Assembly: GCA_964249755.1 (NCBI GenBank)
Contig: CAXUDB010000003.1
Location: 434,001 to 498,000 of the forward strand
DNA length: 64,000 bases
Origin: Ilyomonas sp964249755
Lineage (GTDB): Bacteria; Bacteroidota; Bacteroidia; Chitinophagales; Chitinophagaceae
Reading direction: 5' to 3'
Made by a program: the position numbers and the translations under genes. This document shows, piece after piece, positions 42,928 to 53,225 of this stretch (positions within the stretch are counted from its first letter, which is position 1; each line of letters starts with the position of its first letter). The notes under the pieces were generated by a model, which made no database searches, had not been told where the DNA came from, and was given only the letters and a program-made list of their open reading frames with translations.

Positions 42928-42967
42928 AATTAGTATGCCGCGGCGATTGCAGCGGCATACTAATTTT
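42928..42967 (+). terminator. Intrinsic terminator after the tape-measure gene
   Basis: A perfect 14-bp stem (42928-42941 with 42952-42965) and 10-base loop followed by TTTT, 10 bases after the stop. It closes the rightward operon and probably marks the right end of the element. Confidence 0.88.
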
Positions 42968-43096
42968 ATGCAATATGGACTATTCCCAAACATTCAATAA
43001 GTTTTTTACCCAATATTATTGAAACCTGTTATTTTAGCTTAAGAAACTAACACAACAGAAAACTAATTGCCCTCTTCATAAGCAACCTGCTATTCA

Positions 43097-46000
43097 ATGA
43101 AAAACCACTTTTGTTCCTTAACCGGTTTGATGTCTTTTTTGTGTGCAGACGCACGAGTAGTGAGCGGCGATAAATCGGTAGGCTTTTATTGCTGCAGAGG
43201 ATGCGCCTTCTTAAAGTACCGCCTGTTCAGCAAATCAACCGTTATGTTGATTTTGTCAATACTTGGAAGCTGTTTATCCGTGACTGCCCAAGCCCCAAAA
43301 ATTACATCCTTCTCTCCAGCAAGTGTTTGCCAAGGTAACGCTATTACCATTACAGGAACTGATTTTACGGGGGCGACCGCTGTTAAGATCGGAAATGTTG
43401 CTGTAACCAGTTTTACCGTAACTAGCTCTACTACCATAACAGCAACGGTTCCTTACCAGGCTTCTACCGGCACCATTAGTGTAACAACATCCAACGGTAC
43501 AGATGTCTCTGCCACTCCATTAACCGTACTGCCTGCCCCCATTCCCTCTTTGACAGATCTTAGCGTATTAAACAAACCGTTTACGAACTGTGACGGAAAC
43601 AGCACTTACCGACTCGATGTTCAGAATACATCTACACAGGTAGCCAGTCAGTCAAACTATGATATTGACTGGGGTGATAATTCATCTCATTTTGCACAAA
43701 CAGATTGGCCGGCCAATGCTCAGATTAGCCACACTTATACTAGCCAAGGGTATTTCACTATCAAACTCACGATTACACCACAAAATGGCTGTACTAAAAG
43801 TGTAACGTATAATTTTTACAACGGGAAAAATCCAATTGCTAGTTTCACCACCACCACACCTACTACCGGGCTGTGCGCGCCGGCTCTGATTACATTTAAA
43901 ATTGGCAATTGGTTCAATAACTCAACTGGTACTACTTACCGGATAGATTATGGAGATGGCAGCGCTCCAGTCGTTCTGACGCATCCGTTAAATAACACCA
44001 ATACTGATCAGCTGCAGCCATATACATATCTTACATCGTCATGTCCCAAAGCTGATTTTACAGCGACGCTGAACGCCATCAACGGATGCTTCACTACCAC
44101 TTATACGCTAAACCAAATTGTTATTAGCACAAAGCCAACAGCAGACTTTAGCATACAGCCCTCACCAGCCTGTGTAAATGATGCCGTTTGTTTTACCAAT
44201 AAAACCATAAGCGGATACAACGCTGCTACCTGTAATACAAGCACGACTTACCTATGGGATTTCGGAGACGGAAGTGCCATGTCAAGCCAGGCGTCGCCAC
44301 CTTGTCATTCCTATTCAGCAGCCGGTCCTTATACAGTTACTTTAACCGCTTCCAATCTATCCTGTGGAAACGATGTTATCACAAAAACGATAACGGTAAA
44401 CCCAATATCGCCCATACCTTCAATAACCAGTTCTCCAATCAGTTATTGCCAGGGGCAACCGGCAGTTCCGCTGACAGCTACCGGGAGCGGGTTGTTTTGG
44501 TACACCTCAGCCACTGGCGGAACAGGCAGCGCCACGGCTCCCACTCCCTCAACAAGCAATACAGGCACTTATACTTATTACGTAAGCCAAACACTTACGG
44601 GTAATTGCGAAAGTCCAAGGGTTGCTATCACTGTGATTATAAATGCAACGCCAAAGCTACCCGTCGTGATAACACCTGTACAGCTTTGTCAGGGCGATGC
44701 GGCAAGCCCTCTGACAGCATTGGGAAATGCTTTGCTCTGGTACGCAACTATTAATGGCGGAACGGGTAGCTCAACAGCACCGACACCTCTAACCACCGAT
44801 ATCGGGCAAACAACTTATTATGTGAGCCAGACAACCAACGGATGCGAAAGCGGAAGAGCTTCTATACTTGTCAATGTCAATCCGGTACCCACATTTACTG
44901 CTACAGCGATTAACCCTACGCAATGTGGCGCCAGCAATGGCTCAATTCAGTTAGCGGCCTTGTCAGCAAATACTACCTACACAATAAACTACACACAAAA
45001 CGGAACCGCAAAAAGCACAACATTGAAATCCGATGGAAGCGGCGTTATAAACATTAGTAATCTTCCGGCGGGTATATATGATCACCTACAGGTAACGGGG
45101 GCGGGCTGCCCTTCGGCAGAACAAGGTCCTTTTACTTTATCCTCTCCAAACCCACCGGCAACGCCAACGCTTTCTTCCAACGGCCCCATATGCAGTGGAG
45201 GTGCCTTACAATTGAATGCATCTACTACAACAACAGGCGCTGCCACATGGAACTGGTCGGGACCGAATGGCTTCACTAACTCATCTCAAAACCCGGTTAT
45301 TACTAATGTTCCCGCAGCAGCATCCGGTACCTACCAGGCTGCTGTTACCATCAATGGCTGTACATCAGTGGCCGGAACATTGCCTGTGCAGATTAATCCC
45401 TCCCCAGCTACACCGATTCTGTCCTCTAACTCACCGGTATGTAGCGGTAGCACACTTACATTCAGCAATACTTCCGGCGGTACCGGGGTTACATACAATT
45501 GGACAGGACCTAATAGCTTTAGTAGCACGGTCCAAAATCCGTCCATCAGCAATGTAACAACGACTGCTTCCGGCGTTTATCAGGTGGAGGTCACATTAGG
45601 AAGTTGCACTGCAAACGGAAGCGCAACCGTAACTGTCAATGAGCTTCCCCAGATTGGAAATACCTCCTTTGCCGATCCAACACAATGCGCAACAGCAACA
45701 GGCAGTATCGCTCTGCAAGGTTTACAGGCATCAAAAACTTATATTGTAAACTATACAAAAAACGGCAACCCGGTTAGCACGTCAATTACTGCTGATAACA
45801 ATGGCATCCTGCGCATTAGCGGATTAACTTCTGGCACGTATGATCAAGTATCTGTAAGCTTGAACAATTGCGTTTCAGCGGCAAAAGGTCCCTTCGTTTT
45901 ATCTGATCCTACACCACCTGCTACGCCAACACTCAGTTCCAATGGACCGATATGCAGCGGCAACGCCTTGCAACTCACTTCAACGACAACATCACCGGGC

Positions 46001-49000
46001 ACAGCTGCCTGGAACTGGACAGGTCCTAACGGCTATACAAGTACGGATCAAAATCCAACCCTCTCTAACACAGAAACAGACGCTTCAGGAACCTACTACG
46101 CAACCGTCACCATTAACAACTGTAAATCAGCAGCGGGCAACACAACAGTAATAATAAATCCCACACCTGCGGTTCCAAACATTGTTGTCAACACACCTGT
46201 ATGCAGTGGCGGCGATATCATATTCAGTAATCTTCAAGGCGAAAGCGGATCGGCTTATAGCTGGACCGGTCCCAACGGATATACAAGCACAGAACAAGCG
46301 CCGGTAATTGCGGGAGCAACAACCGCTAATGGAGGCACATACATAGTAACGGCGACTTTAGGCTCCTGCTCATCCAAAGCCAGCAAAGAGGTAACCGTAA
46401 ATGAAACGCCTGTGATTACAGAGATTACTTCGGCTAATCCTACCCAATGCGCTACCACTACAGGAGCCATTACCCTAAAAGGCGTATTACCATCAAAGAG
46501 CTATACGGTAACCTATACGAAGAACGGATCGCCGGTAAGTATAATCCTGAGTTCAGATGGTATCGGCAATGTAATCATTACCGGATTGACGGCAGGCACA
46601 TACGATGCAGTCGCCGTCAGTCTCAGCGGCTGCGTATCAAACACGAAAGGACCTGTTACACTCAGTGATCCGAACCCACCGCCAGCACCAACGGTAAGCA
46701 GCAACGGACCTCTCTGTGCCGGTTCTGTGCTGAACCTAACAGCACAGTCAGGGGAGAATGGGACGTTTACGTGGAGTGGTCCGAACGGCTTCAGCAGCAG
46801 TGACGTAACACCGACCATAACAGGCGTAACAGCTGCCAATGCGGGCACTTACAATGTGACCATTACTGTAAACAATTGTATTTCGCCGGCAGGCAGTGTG
46901 GCAGTCGTGGTAAATCCATTAGCACCAGCACCGGTAGCTACCTCGCCGGTGGAATATTGCATCAATTCTACCGCATCGACGTTAACGGCAACAGCTACCA
47001 ATGGAAGTACCTTGAACTGGTATACCGTTGCATCGGGTGGCACAGACTTGCCTGATGCCCCTGTGCCGGCTACCTCAACAGCAGGATCTGTTTTTTATTA
47101 TGTGGCCCAAACCACGACCGAAGGATGCGAAGGGGCGAGGACAGCAGTGGAAGTCGTGACGCACCCGGATGCAAAAGCTTTGTTCTCGCCGTCACAAACA
47201 TTGGGCTGCTCACCTTTTGTACTGAACAGCAGCGTAGTGAACCTGCAAACATTCCCGGATAACAACAAAGAATATTTATGGTACGCAAACGATGCGAGCT
47301 TAGGCGCAGGAGACACCTTTCCTGGTTATACCGTTGGCAGCGACGATGACTCTGTAAACATCAAACTGGTTGCTGTATCCAAGTTTGGTTGTCGCAATGA
47401 TAGCATAGCACAGAATTTTTTTACTTATCAATTACCCAAGACTGCTTTCATCAATAACAGCACGGGCGGTTGCGGACCATTAAGCATTTTATTTACCAAC
47501 AAAACACCGCAGGCTTCCCTGTTCCGGTTCAAATGGATATTTGGTAACGGGCAAACCTCCGAAGAGGAAAATCCACCTCCGATAACGTTTCCAACCAATC
47601 CGACATACGGTGATACAACTTACCATGTAACCTTGCTTGGCTATACGGTATGCGATACCATCACAGCGGCAACGGACATCCTGATAAAATCAAAACCAAA
47701 GTCCCTGTTTGCGCCTGATGCCACGAACGGATGCTCGCCGCTGACGGTGAATTTTTCCAATATTAGTAAAGGCTTTGGCACCGGCTACCAATGGTTTTTT
47801 GGTGATGGCGCAAAAGCAACTTCAACAGATGCTTCGCCGGTAACACATACTTACAATACGGGCATACAGGATACTTTTTATGCGAAGATGGTAGCCACCA
47901 ATGAGTGCGGAACGGATACTTCCATTATTGCTATTGTAGTTTCTCCCAATAAAGTGAAGTTGGATGTGTTTGTGAACGGCAACCAATCAACAGGCTGCGC
48001 GCCACATACAGTACAATTTATCAACCGCTCATCGGGTGCTTCCACTTTTGCATGGAATTTTGGAGATGGCAATACGCTAAACACAAACAAGAATATCGAT
48101 ACTGTTACGCATACGTACACTCAAAGTGGAACCTATACAACTAATCTCTTTGCTTCCAACGGATGTTCAGATACTACTACAACAGAAAAGGTAACAGTGT
48201 TTGCAAAACCTGTTGCTGACTTTAGTGCGACGCCATTATCTGTCTGCATCGGTGATACAATTGCCTTTCAAAATCAGGCAATGGATTATAGTTCTCTGTC
48301 GTGGCAGTTTGGAGATAACACAGGTTCTGTACTTTCCGATCCGCAACATGCCTACACAGCCCCCGGAAATTACACTACGCTTCAGATTGCCCAAAAGCAG
48401 TATGAAAATGGAACGGTGTGCGCTGATACTTCAACAACGAATATTACTGTTGTTAGTAAGCTGCCGGGCAACTTTACGGTAAATGCAACGAACGGAATCT
48501 GCGTACCTTTCACAGTAACATTCACCAACCAAACATTGCCATCGGCATTCACTTCCTGGACGTTTGGTGATGGCGGCACAGCTACCGGCGATGTGGTAAC
48601 ACACACCTTCGCCACGCCAGGCAATTATACTGTTTTCATGCAGGCAAAACACCCTGCCGGATGTTTATATGAAGCAACAACAAACATTACAGTAAAAGCG
48701 CCGGCAGGAACTATCGCTTATGCATCAGGATTTGTTTGCAATAACACACCTGTGCGCTTTGAATCAAACACCACGAACACGGATTCTGTACGGTGGGACT
48801 TTGGCGATGGTACCGCAATAACTACTAAGCAACAGGTGGTGTATCATGTGTTTGACAAATCGGGTACATTCATACCAACAGCAGAGTTGATTTCAGGAAC
48901 GGGATGTCATGTACCTGCAGCTACCAGTGAGGTGATAAAAGTGGATTACCTGCAAGCCGGTTTTGCGCAACAGCAAGATGTGATTTGTGGTAAAACCACT

Positions 49001-50449
49001 GTTCATTTCAATGATACCTCAAGATCTTTCTTTGGCATCAGCAACTGGAAGTGGAATTTAGGTGATGGCACAGAAACAGCGCAGCAAAACCCGGTGCGTG
49101 ATTACACTGCGAGTGGTACGCTGCCCACACAACTGGTAATTACAGGCAACAGCGGCTGCACCGATACATCTGTGCTTTCTCTATCAATAAAAGTGAATGA
49201 CATACCCGTGGCAACCATCACCGGCCCTACAGCAACATGCGATGTGATACCGGTACCTTATATAAGTTCTGTAAGTGCCGTCGATGCAATCTCGCAGTAT
49301 CAATGGACAATCACCGGCGGCGCTTTCTATAACACAAATAGCATCGTACATACATTCGCGAAATCCGGAGGTTATACTGTACAGCTAATTGCCGGAACAG
49401 CCTATGGCTGCTATGATACGACAGCGATACCTGTTGTGGTAAGCACTACGCCAACAGTGATGGCAAGCAATGACATCACCATTTGCCGTAACGCCTCTAC
49501 ACCTCTATCTGTTAATGGAACAGCTTCACAATACAACTGGCAAACGGATAATACACTGAGTTGCACAGCTTGCCAGACACCTTTGGCAGCGCCTGTCTCT
49601 ACTACGCAGTATTATGTTACAGGTAAAGCCGCTAATGGCTGTACTCGGACAGATTCGGTATTGGTAACGGTAGTGCAGCCATTTACACTAAGCGTAACAG
49701 CAAGCGACAGCATCTGTATTGGTCAAAGCAAGCAGCTTACGGTATCCGGAGCACATGAGTATACCTGGTCGCCGGCGAACACGTTGGATGATTCTTTTTC
49801 ACAGTACCCGGTAGCAACGCCATTGGCAAGCACGACATACAGTGTGATTGGTACAGATGATCACCATTGCTTTACCGATACTAAAATGGTAAGGGTTGGT
49901 GTAGGGCAATACCCGACAGTGAATTTGGGTAAAGACACGCTGCTATCAACAGGATCTATCTTGCCGCTGCATACAGAGATTACAAACGGACCCATTAAAA
50001 CATACGCTTGGTCGCCAGCCGATAACCTAAGCTGTAGCACGTGCCCCGTGCCAGATGCAAACATCAAACGAAACGTATGCTATAGTGTAACGGCTACCAG
50101 CTATTACGGCTGTGCTGCACGGGATACACTTTGTATTAAAGTATTCTGTGAAAGCGGGCAGGTATTTATTCCAAATATATTTACACCGGATGGTGATGGC
50201 GTAAATGACAGATTGATTGTGCAGGGCAAAGGCGTTGCCCTTATACGTTCGTTCCGAATTTTTAACCGCTGGGGGCAGGTAGTATTTGAGAAAACAGGCT
50301 TTCAGCCGAACGATGCTTCGTCAGGCTGGGACGGCAGGATAAACGGCGGCGCGATGGCATCACAAGATGTATACGTATACACATGTGATGTGGTTTGCGA
50401 GGATGGTACGGTGTATCCTTTAAAAGGAAATGTAGCAATAGTAAAGTAA
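43097..50449 (+). CDS. Giant T9SS-secreted PKD/Ig-repeat protein, gliding-type C-terminus
   Basis: 2450 residues. A hydrophobic export segment lies at about 49-65 (VMLILSILGSCLSVTAQA); no better-placed ATG is seen than 43097 or 43244. Then an IPT/TIG domain (about 67-145), PKD domains (about 195-240 and 385-425, YLWDFGDGSA), Ig-like modules, and a unit of about 256 residues repeated three times (about 600-1300) built from PTQCxxxxGSI, SSNGPICSG and VCSG blocks. More PKD domains follow (about 1450-2060), and a type B sorting domain ends it (IPNIFTPDGDGVNDRLIV, RIFNRWGQVVFEK, about 2355-2450). Probably a surface adhesin or SprB-like protein. Confidence 0.92.
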   Translation: MKNHFCSLTGLMSFLCADARVVSGDKSVGFYCCRGCAFLKYRLFSKSTVMLILSILGSCLSVTAQAPKITSFSPASVCQGNAITITGTDFTGATAVKIGNVAVTSFTVTSSTTITATVPYQASTGTISVTTSNGTDVSATPLTVLPAPIPSLTDLSVLNKPFTNCDGNSTYRLDVQNTSTQVASQSNYDIDWGDNSSHFAQTDWPANAQISHTYTSQGYFTIKLTITPQNGCTKSVTYNFYNGKNPIASFTTTTPTTGLCAPALITFKIGNWFNNSTGTTYRIDYGDGSAPVVLTHPLNNTNTDQLQPYTYLTSSCPKADFTATLNAINGCFTTTYTLNQIVISTKPTADFSIQPSPACVNDAVCFTNKTISGYNAATCNTSTTYLWDFGDGSAMSSQASPPCHSYSAAGPYTVTLTASNLSCGNDVITKTITVNPISPIPSITSSPISYCQGQPAVPLTATGSGLFWYTSATGGTGSATAPTPSTSNTGTYTYYVSQTLTGNCESPRVAITVIINATPKLPVVITPVQLCQGDAASPLTALGNALLWYATINGGTGSSTAPTPLTTDIGQTTYYVSQTTNGCESGRASILVNVNPVPTFTATAINPTQCGASNGSIQLAALSANTTYTINYTQNGTAKSTTLKSDGSGVINISNLPAGIYDHLQVTGAGCPSAEQGPFTLSSPNPPATPTLSSNGPICSGGALQLNASTTTTGAATWNWSGPNGFTNSSQNPVITNVPAAASGTYQAAVTINGCTSVAGTLPVQINPSPATPILSSNSPVCSGSTLTFSNTSGGTGVTYNWTGPNSFSSTVQNPSISNVTTTASGVYQVEVTLGSCTANGSATVTVNELPQIGNTSFADPTQCATATGSIALQGLQASKTYIVNYTKNGNPVSTSITADNNGILRISGLTSGTYDQVSVSLNNCVSAAKGPFVLSDPTPPATPTLSSNGPICSGNALQLTSTTTSPGTAAWNWTGPNGYTSTDQNPTLSNTETDASGTYYATVTINNCKSAAGNTTVIINPTPAVPNIVVNTPVCSGGDIIFSNLQGESGSAYSWTGPNGYTSTEQAPVIAGATTANGGTYIVTATLGSCSSKASKEVTVNETPVITEITSANPTQCATTTGAITLKGVLPSKSYTVTYTKNGSPVSIILSSDGIGNVIITGLTAGTYDAVAVSLSGCVSNTKGPVTLSDPNPPPAPTVSSNGPLCAGSVLNLTAQSGENGTFTWSGPNGFSSSDVTPTITGVTAANAGTYNVTITVNNCISPAGSVAVVVNPLAPAPVATSPVEYCINSTASTLTATATNGSTLNWYTVASGGTDLPDAPVPATSTAGSVFYYVAQTTTEGCEGARTAVEVVTHPDAKALFSPSQTLGCSPFVLNSSVVNLQTFPDNNKEYLWYANDASLGAGDTFPGYTVGSDDDSVNIKLVAVSKFGCRNDSIAQNFFTYQLPKTAFINNSTGGCGPLSILFTNKTPQASLFRFKWIFGNGQTSEEENPPPITFPTNPTYGDTTYHVTLLGYTVCDTITAATDILIKSKPKSLFAPDATNGCSPLTVNFSNISKGFGTGYQWFFGDGAKATSTDASPVTHTYNTGIQDTFYAKMVATNECGTDTSIIAIVVSPNKVKLDVFVNGNQSTGCAPHTVQFINRSSGASTFAWNFGDGNTLNTNKNIDTVTHTYTQSGTYTTNLFASNGCSDTTTTEKVTVFAKPVADFSATPLSVCIGDTIAFQNQAMDYSSLSWQFGDNTGSVLSDPQHAYTAPGNYTTLQIAQKQYENGTVCADTSTTNITVVSKLPGNFTVNATNGICVPFTVTFTNQTLPSAFTSWTFGDGGTATGDVVTHTFATPGNYTVFMQAKHPAGCLYEATTNITVKAPAGTIAYASGFVCNNTPVRFESNTTNTDSVRWDFGDGTAITTKQQVVYHVFDKSGTFIPTAELISGTGCHVPAATSEVIKVDYLQAGFAQQQDVICGKTTVHFNDTSRSFFGISNWKWNLGDGTETAQQNPVRDYTASGTLPTQLVITGNSGCTDTSVLSLSIKVNDIPVATITGPTATCDVIPVPYISSVSAVDAISQYQWTITGGAFYNTNSIVHTFAKSGGYTVQLIAGTAYGCYDTTAIPVVVSTTPTVMASNDITICRNASTPLSVNGTASQYNWQTDNTLSCTACQTPLAAPVSTTQYYVTGKAANGCTRTDSVLVTVVQPFTLSVTASDSICIGQSKQLTVSGAHEYTWSPANTLDDSFSQYPVATPLASTTYSVIGTDDHHCFTDTKMVRVGVGQYPTVNLGKDTLLSTGSILPLHTEITNGPIKTYAWSPADNLSCSTCPVPDANIKRNVCYSVTATSYYGCAARDTLCIKVFCESGQVFIPNIFTPDGDGVNDRLIVQGKGVALIRSFRIFNRWGQVVFEKTGFQPNDASSGWDGRINGGAMASQDVYVYTCDVVCEDGTVYPLKGNVAIVK

Positions 50450-50615
50450 GGAAAAAGCTGCAAGTATGAGTTGGGAGGATTAGGTTGTCAGATACGAGAT
50501 AGGCAATGTTAACGATGGAGTTTAAGATGATATGTGATGTTAGCTAAGGCTGACTTGAGTATAAAGGTTTTGTTGGTGTAAAAGGTGATTATAAATGACG
50601 TAAACAAGCGGTGGT

Positions 50616-51653
50616 ATGAAAAAATATTTGTTCATTCTTTTCATTCTGCAGGGTGCTTTGCTGCATGCTCAGGATTTTTCGTTTTCTCAATTTTATGAGG
50701 AGCCATTGTTACGCAACCCGGCATTGGCGGGAGTATTTGAAGGTGATGTGCGGACAAGCGGTATTTTTAGAAACCAGTGGCAGAGTGTAACAGTACCTTA
50801 CCGCACAGGGGCAGCAAGCGTTGAAGTAAAACTACCTTTCCTCAAGACCTATTATGTCACACTTGGAATGCAAACCACTTATGATGAAGCTGGTGATATC
50901 AGACTAAAGCGTACAGCGATATTACCGATGGTAAATCTGCATGTGCCTCTCGACCAGTCCGGCACCTATTTACAGGGCGGTCTAATGCTAGGTGCGGTGC
51001 GCAACCAGTTTGACCCTTCAAAAGCCAGATACGGTGATCAGTGGGTAAACGGAAGTTATGACCCATCTAACCCCACAGCTCAACAGTTTAGTCGCACAGG
51101 TATGAACTATTTTGATGCTTCGGCAGGTATGTCGCTGAACGGTAACCGTAATGAATCGTTTCATTATTATTTTGGTTTTGGGGTATACCACTGGAATCGT
51201 CCTCCTGTAGCATTTTATTCCAACAACGACAAAACCTCGCGGCTGGAAACAAAGTGGACAGCTACTACCGGCATAAAAATGGAAACAAGTGCCAATAATA
51301 CACTCGAATTGTTTGCAGATTATTACACGCAGTCAGGACATTACCAATTTATCGGCGGAGCGCTCTATGGCGTGATTTTGAAAGAGGTAACGGATGAAGA
51401 AAATAATAAGATAGCGGTGTACGCAGGAGGCTTATATCGCTACGATGATGCACTCATCCCGGTCATTAAATTAGATGCTTATAAATTAAGCCTCGGATTG
51501 AGTTATGATGTGAATGTATCTAAACTGACAACAGCTTCCCAATTCCGTGGTGGTTTTGAGCTGTCGCTTAGCTACCGGATGAAGTTTAATAATGGGTTTA
51601 ACTCTTCTTATTCACGACAGGTGGATTGTCCAGCGCCGGGTAAGGGCTTTTAA
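50616..51653 (+). CDS. PorP/SprF family outer-membrane protein
   Basis: 345 residues with a signal peptide (MKKYLFILFILQGALLHAQ) and a beta-barrel of the PorP/SprF family: FSFSQFYEEPLLRNPALAGV, IFRNQWQSVTVPYRTGAASV, and later SLGLSYDVNVSKL with a C-terminal barrel strand. SprF-like proteins are commonly encoded right after large type-B-sorted proteins and help their export or attachment. Here the gap is 167 bases, supporting that pairing. Confidence 0.93.
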   Translation: MKKYLFILFILQGALLHAQDFSFSQFYEEPLLRNPALAGVFEGDVRTSGIFRNQWQSVTVPYRTGAASVEVKLPFLKTYYVTLGMQTTYDEAGDIRLKRTAILPMVNLHVPLDQSGTYLQGGLMLGAVRNQFDPSKARYGDQWVNGSYDPSNPTAQQFSRTGMNYFDASAGMSLNGNRNESFHYYFGFGVYHWNRPPVAFYSNNDKTSRLETKWTATTGIKMETSANNTLELFADYYTQSGHYQFIGGALYGVILKEVTDEENNKIAVYAGGLYRYDDALIPVIKLDAYKLSLGLSYDVNVSKLTTASQFRGGFELSLSYRMKFNNGFNSSYSRQVDCPAPGKGF

Positions 51654-52048
51654 GGAATATTCGTAATTCTGTTCTTACAACCTCTTTCAGCTTTCACGCA
51701 ATCAAAATCAGAAAACAAACAACAATCTATCGAGACTTTCAATCACTCAGTAAAGCCTTTCATTTAGGCGATTTTGACAACGAAAAGAGTAGGCGAGCAA
51801 TATATCCACCAACAATCAAGCAACAAAGAAGAGTAGGCTACTGCGCTACTAAGTGGCAAAACACTAAAGGAGGCTGGCAGTAAGGATATGTTTCAACATG
51901 CACCCACTTTAGCCAGGTATGATGAGGCGCCTTGAAAACACAATTAAAATAAAACGACCTGTATAAAAAGACCGGTCGTTGGTAGTAATAAAAATTGCTA
52001 TTCAGATAAGTGCAAAATACTTTCTTCGAGTGCTTGCATAGTTTAAAT
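51654..52048. other. Intergenic region, nothing recognised
   Basis: About 400 AT-rich bases after the PorP/SprF gene, no supported gene; several short frames on both strands are not credible. Confidence 0.35.
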
Positions 52049-52150
52049 AAAAAAGTCCCCACTGAAAAGAAGGGACAGCGAATTTGATCAAACTAATTGC
52101 ATGGCTGTTAAGCCACACTGATTAGAAAGTTGTAAAGGTATTTATTCGTA
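52049..52150 (-). ncRNA. Candidate small RNA, terminator family copy 1
   Basis: Minus strand: a small hairpin (TGGCT/AGCCA, 52115-52102), then CATGCAATTAG, then a GTCCC/GGGAC hairpin (52076-52055) and a U6 run. No gene ends near it on this strand: the nearest minus gene begins at 52197 as its 3' end. Same layout as the copies near 57.8 and 60.0 kb. Alternatively the long 3' UTR terminator of the lipoprotein gene. Confidence 0.4.
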
Positions 52151-52196
52151 ATCATTGTTGACTTACTGCTGAGTGGTCTAAACGGTATCTAGTATC

Positions 52197-52589
52197 CTAA
52201 AAAGTATAAGTGATGCTGATTCCTGTGTCGGAATTTGCACTATCCAGTAAAGTATCTTTCGAAATCTTTTCCTCACCATTAACACTGATGCTGAGATGTA
52301 CATGCGCGCTGTCCGTTGAGTTTGCCCAGGTGGAAGGTGGGTAAGCGGTGAGTTTTGCAACAGGGAGAAAATTGGTTATCGAATCCGTGCTCACGACTAT
52401 GCTCTGCGACCACACGGCACCGTTAAAAGGAGTCGCTGCAACGGAACTATTGCTCACCGCATAGTCGAGTTGATAGTTAGCTGATGCATCGGATGTAAAT
52501 TGGTATCGGATGGTTGTATTGTCTGGATGACTCTTTCTACAGCCAAGCGATAAAAGAATGACCGAAAGGAAAAGCAGGAATCTCTTCAT
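52197..52589 (-). CDS. Small lipoprotein of unknown function
   Basis: About 130 residues from MKRFLLFLSVILLSLGCRKS, a lipoprotein signal (lipidated Cys at residue 17). The rest is a single beta-sandwich-like chain (IRYQFTSDASANYQLDYAVS, AHVHLSISVNGEEKISKDTL). The frame is open 25 codons upstream, but the signal peptide fixes the start at 52589. Envelope-anchored; function unknown. Confidence 0.75.
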   Translation of the reverse strand: MKRFLLFLSVILLSLGCRKSHPDNTTIRYQFTSDASANYQLDYAVSNSSVAATPFNGAVWSQSIVVSTDSITNFLPVAKLTAYPPSTWANSTDSAHVHLSISVNGEEKISKDTLLDSANSDTGISITYTF

Positions 52590-52827
52590 AGGTGAGTATT
52601 GAATTGTGAATGTAAAACAATATTTGCGAAGCAGTCTAAACACCTTATTGTGGGCAAAGACCAAACAATATTAATTCTGAAAACTCTCGAACAAATAGAG
52701 CAAAAGCGCGTAGAACTGGAAACTAAGAAAGCGGTAGTCGAAAGCTTTATTAAAAATCAAACAGCAACGCGCTTGTTTCGTTTGAGTAGCAGGGCCGGCA
52801 AGTTTTAATTGTTCAAAATCAATAAAC

Positions 52828-52944
52828 ATGAAAACCAGAAAACAAACAACAGCAACCGGCAGAAAAATTCAATACCTCCGCAGTGATGTAGAAGCTTATG
52901 TCAATGGTTGCCCTCGTCCCTGTGCTCTCCAATTCGATACTTAA
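52828..52944 (+). pseudogene. Possible remnant of an excisionase-like HTH gene
   Basis: A 38-codon frame whose middle, TGRKIQYLRSDVEAYVNG, looks like the C-terminal wing of HTH_17/AlpA-like proteins. The recognition helices that should precede it are missing. Upstream (52630-52808) a charged helical frame may be the detached N-terminus. It would be debris of a mobile element; too short to be certain. Confidence 0.3.
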
Positions 52945-53225
52945 GACATAGTGAGTGCACAATGAATATTTATCGAGTCAGATTTCTGATGCTTCAAAGC
53001 AATTAAACCGGTTGATTGCTCATCATTCAGCTTTTTATTTTTGCCGTAATTGGCTTCGTTATACTTAAAACTTTCTTGTGTTATATTCTTACCCTGTAGA
53101 AATCGTAAACGTTTTATATGACCGCTATATCTTTACCAAGCAGACCGAGTACGGCTGTTAACTCTTAGCAAGCTATGAGCCATTAGCGGAAAACCAAGAC
53201 ATTACAAACAGTAAACGTTTAAAAA

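Larger units (their letters stand above)
32031..42967. mobile_element. PICI-like phage satellite candidate
   Basis: An integrase and a ribbon-helix-helix protein read leftward, then a 300-base control region with operator-like repeats. Read rightward: two unknown genes, three small DNA-binding proteins, a VapE-type primase-helicase, an iteron origin, a TerS-like gene, two tail-chaperone-like genes and a tape-measure gene ending in a strong terminator. No capsid, portal, TerL, baseplate or lysis gene fits in this 11 kb. The order is that of phage-inducible chromosomal islands. Exact att sites were not found by eye. Confidence 0.6.

Noticed and set aside
52599..52808. 69-codon charged frame
   Set aside because: Overlaps the promoter side of the lipoprotein gene and has no recognisable domain; at most part of the decayed HTH gene noted downstream.
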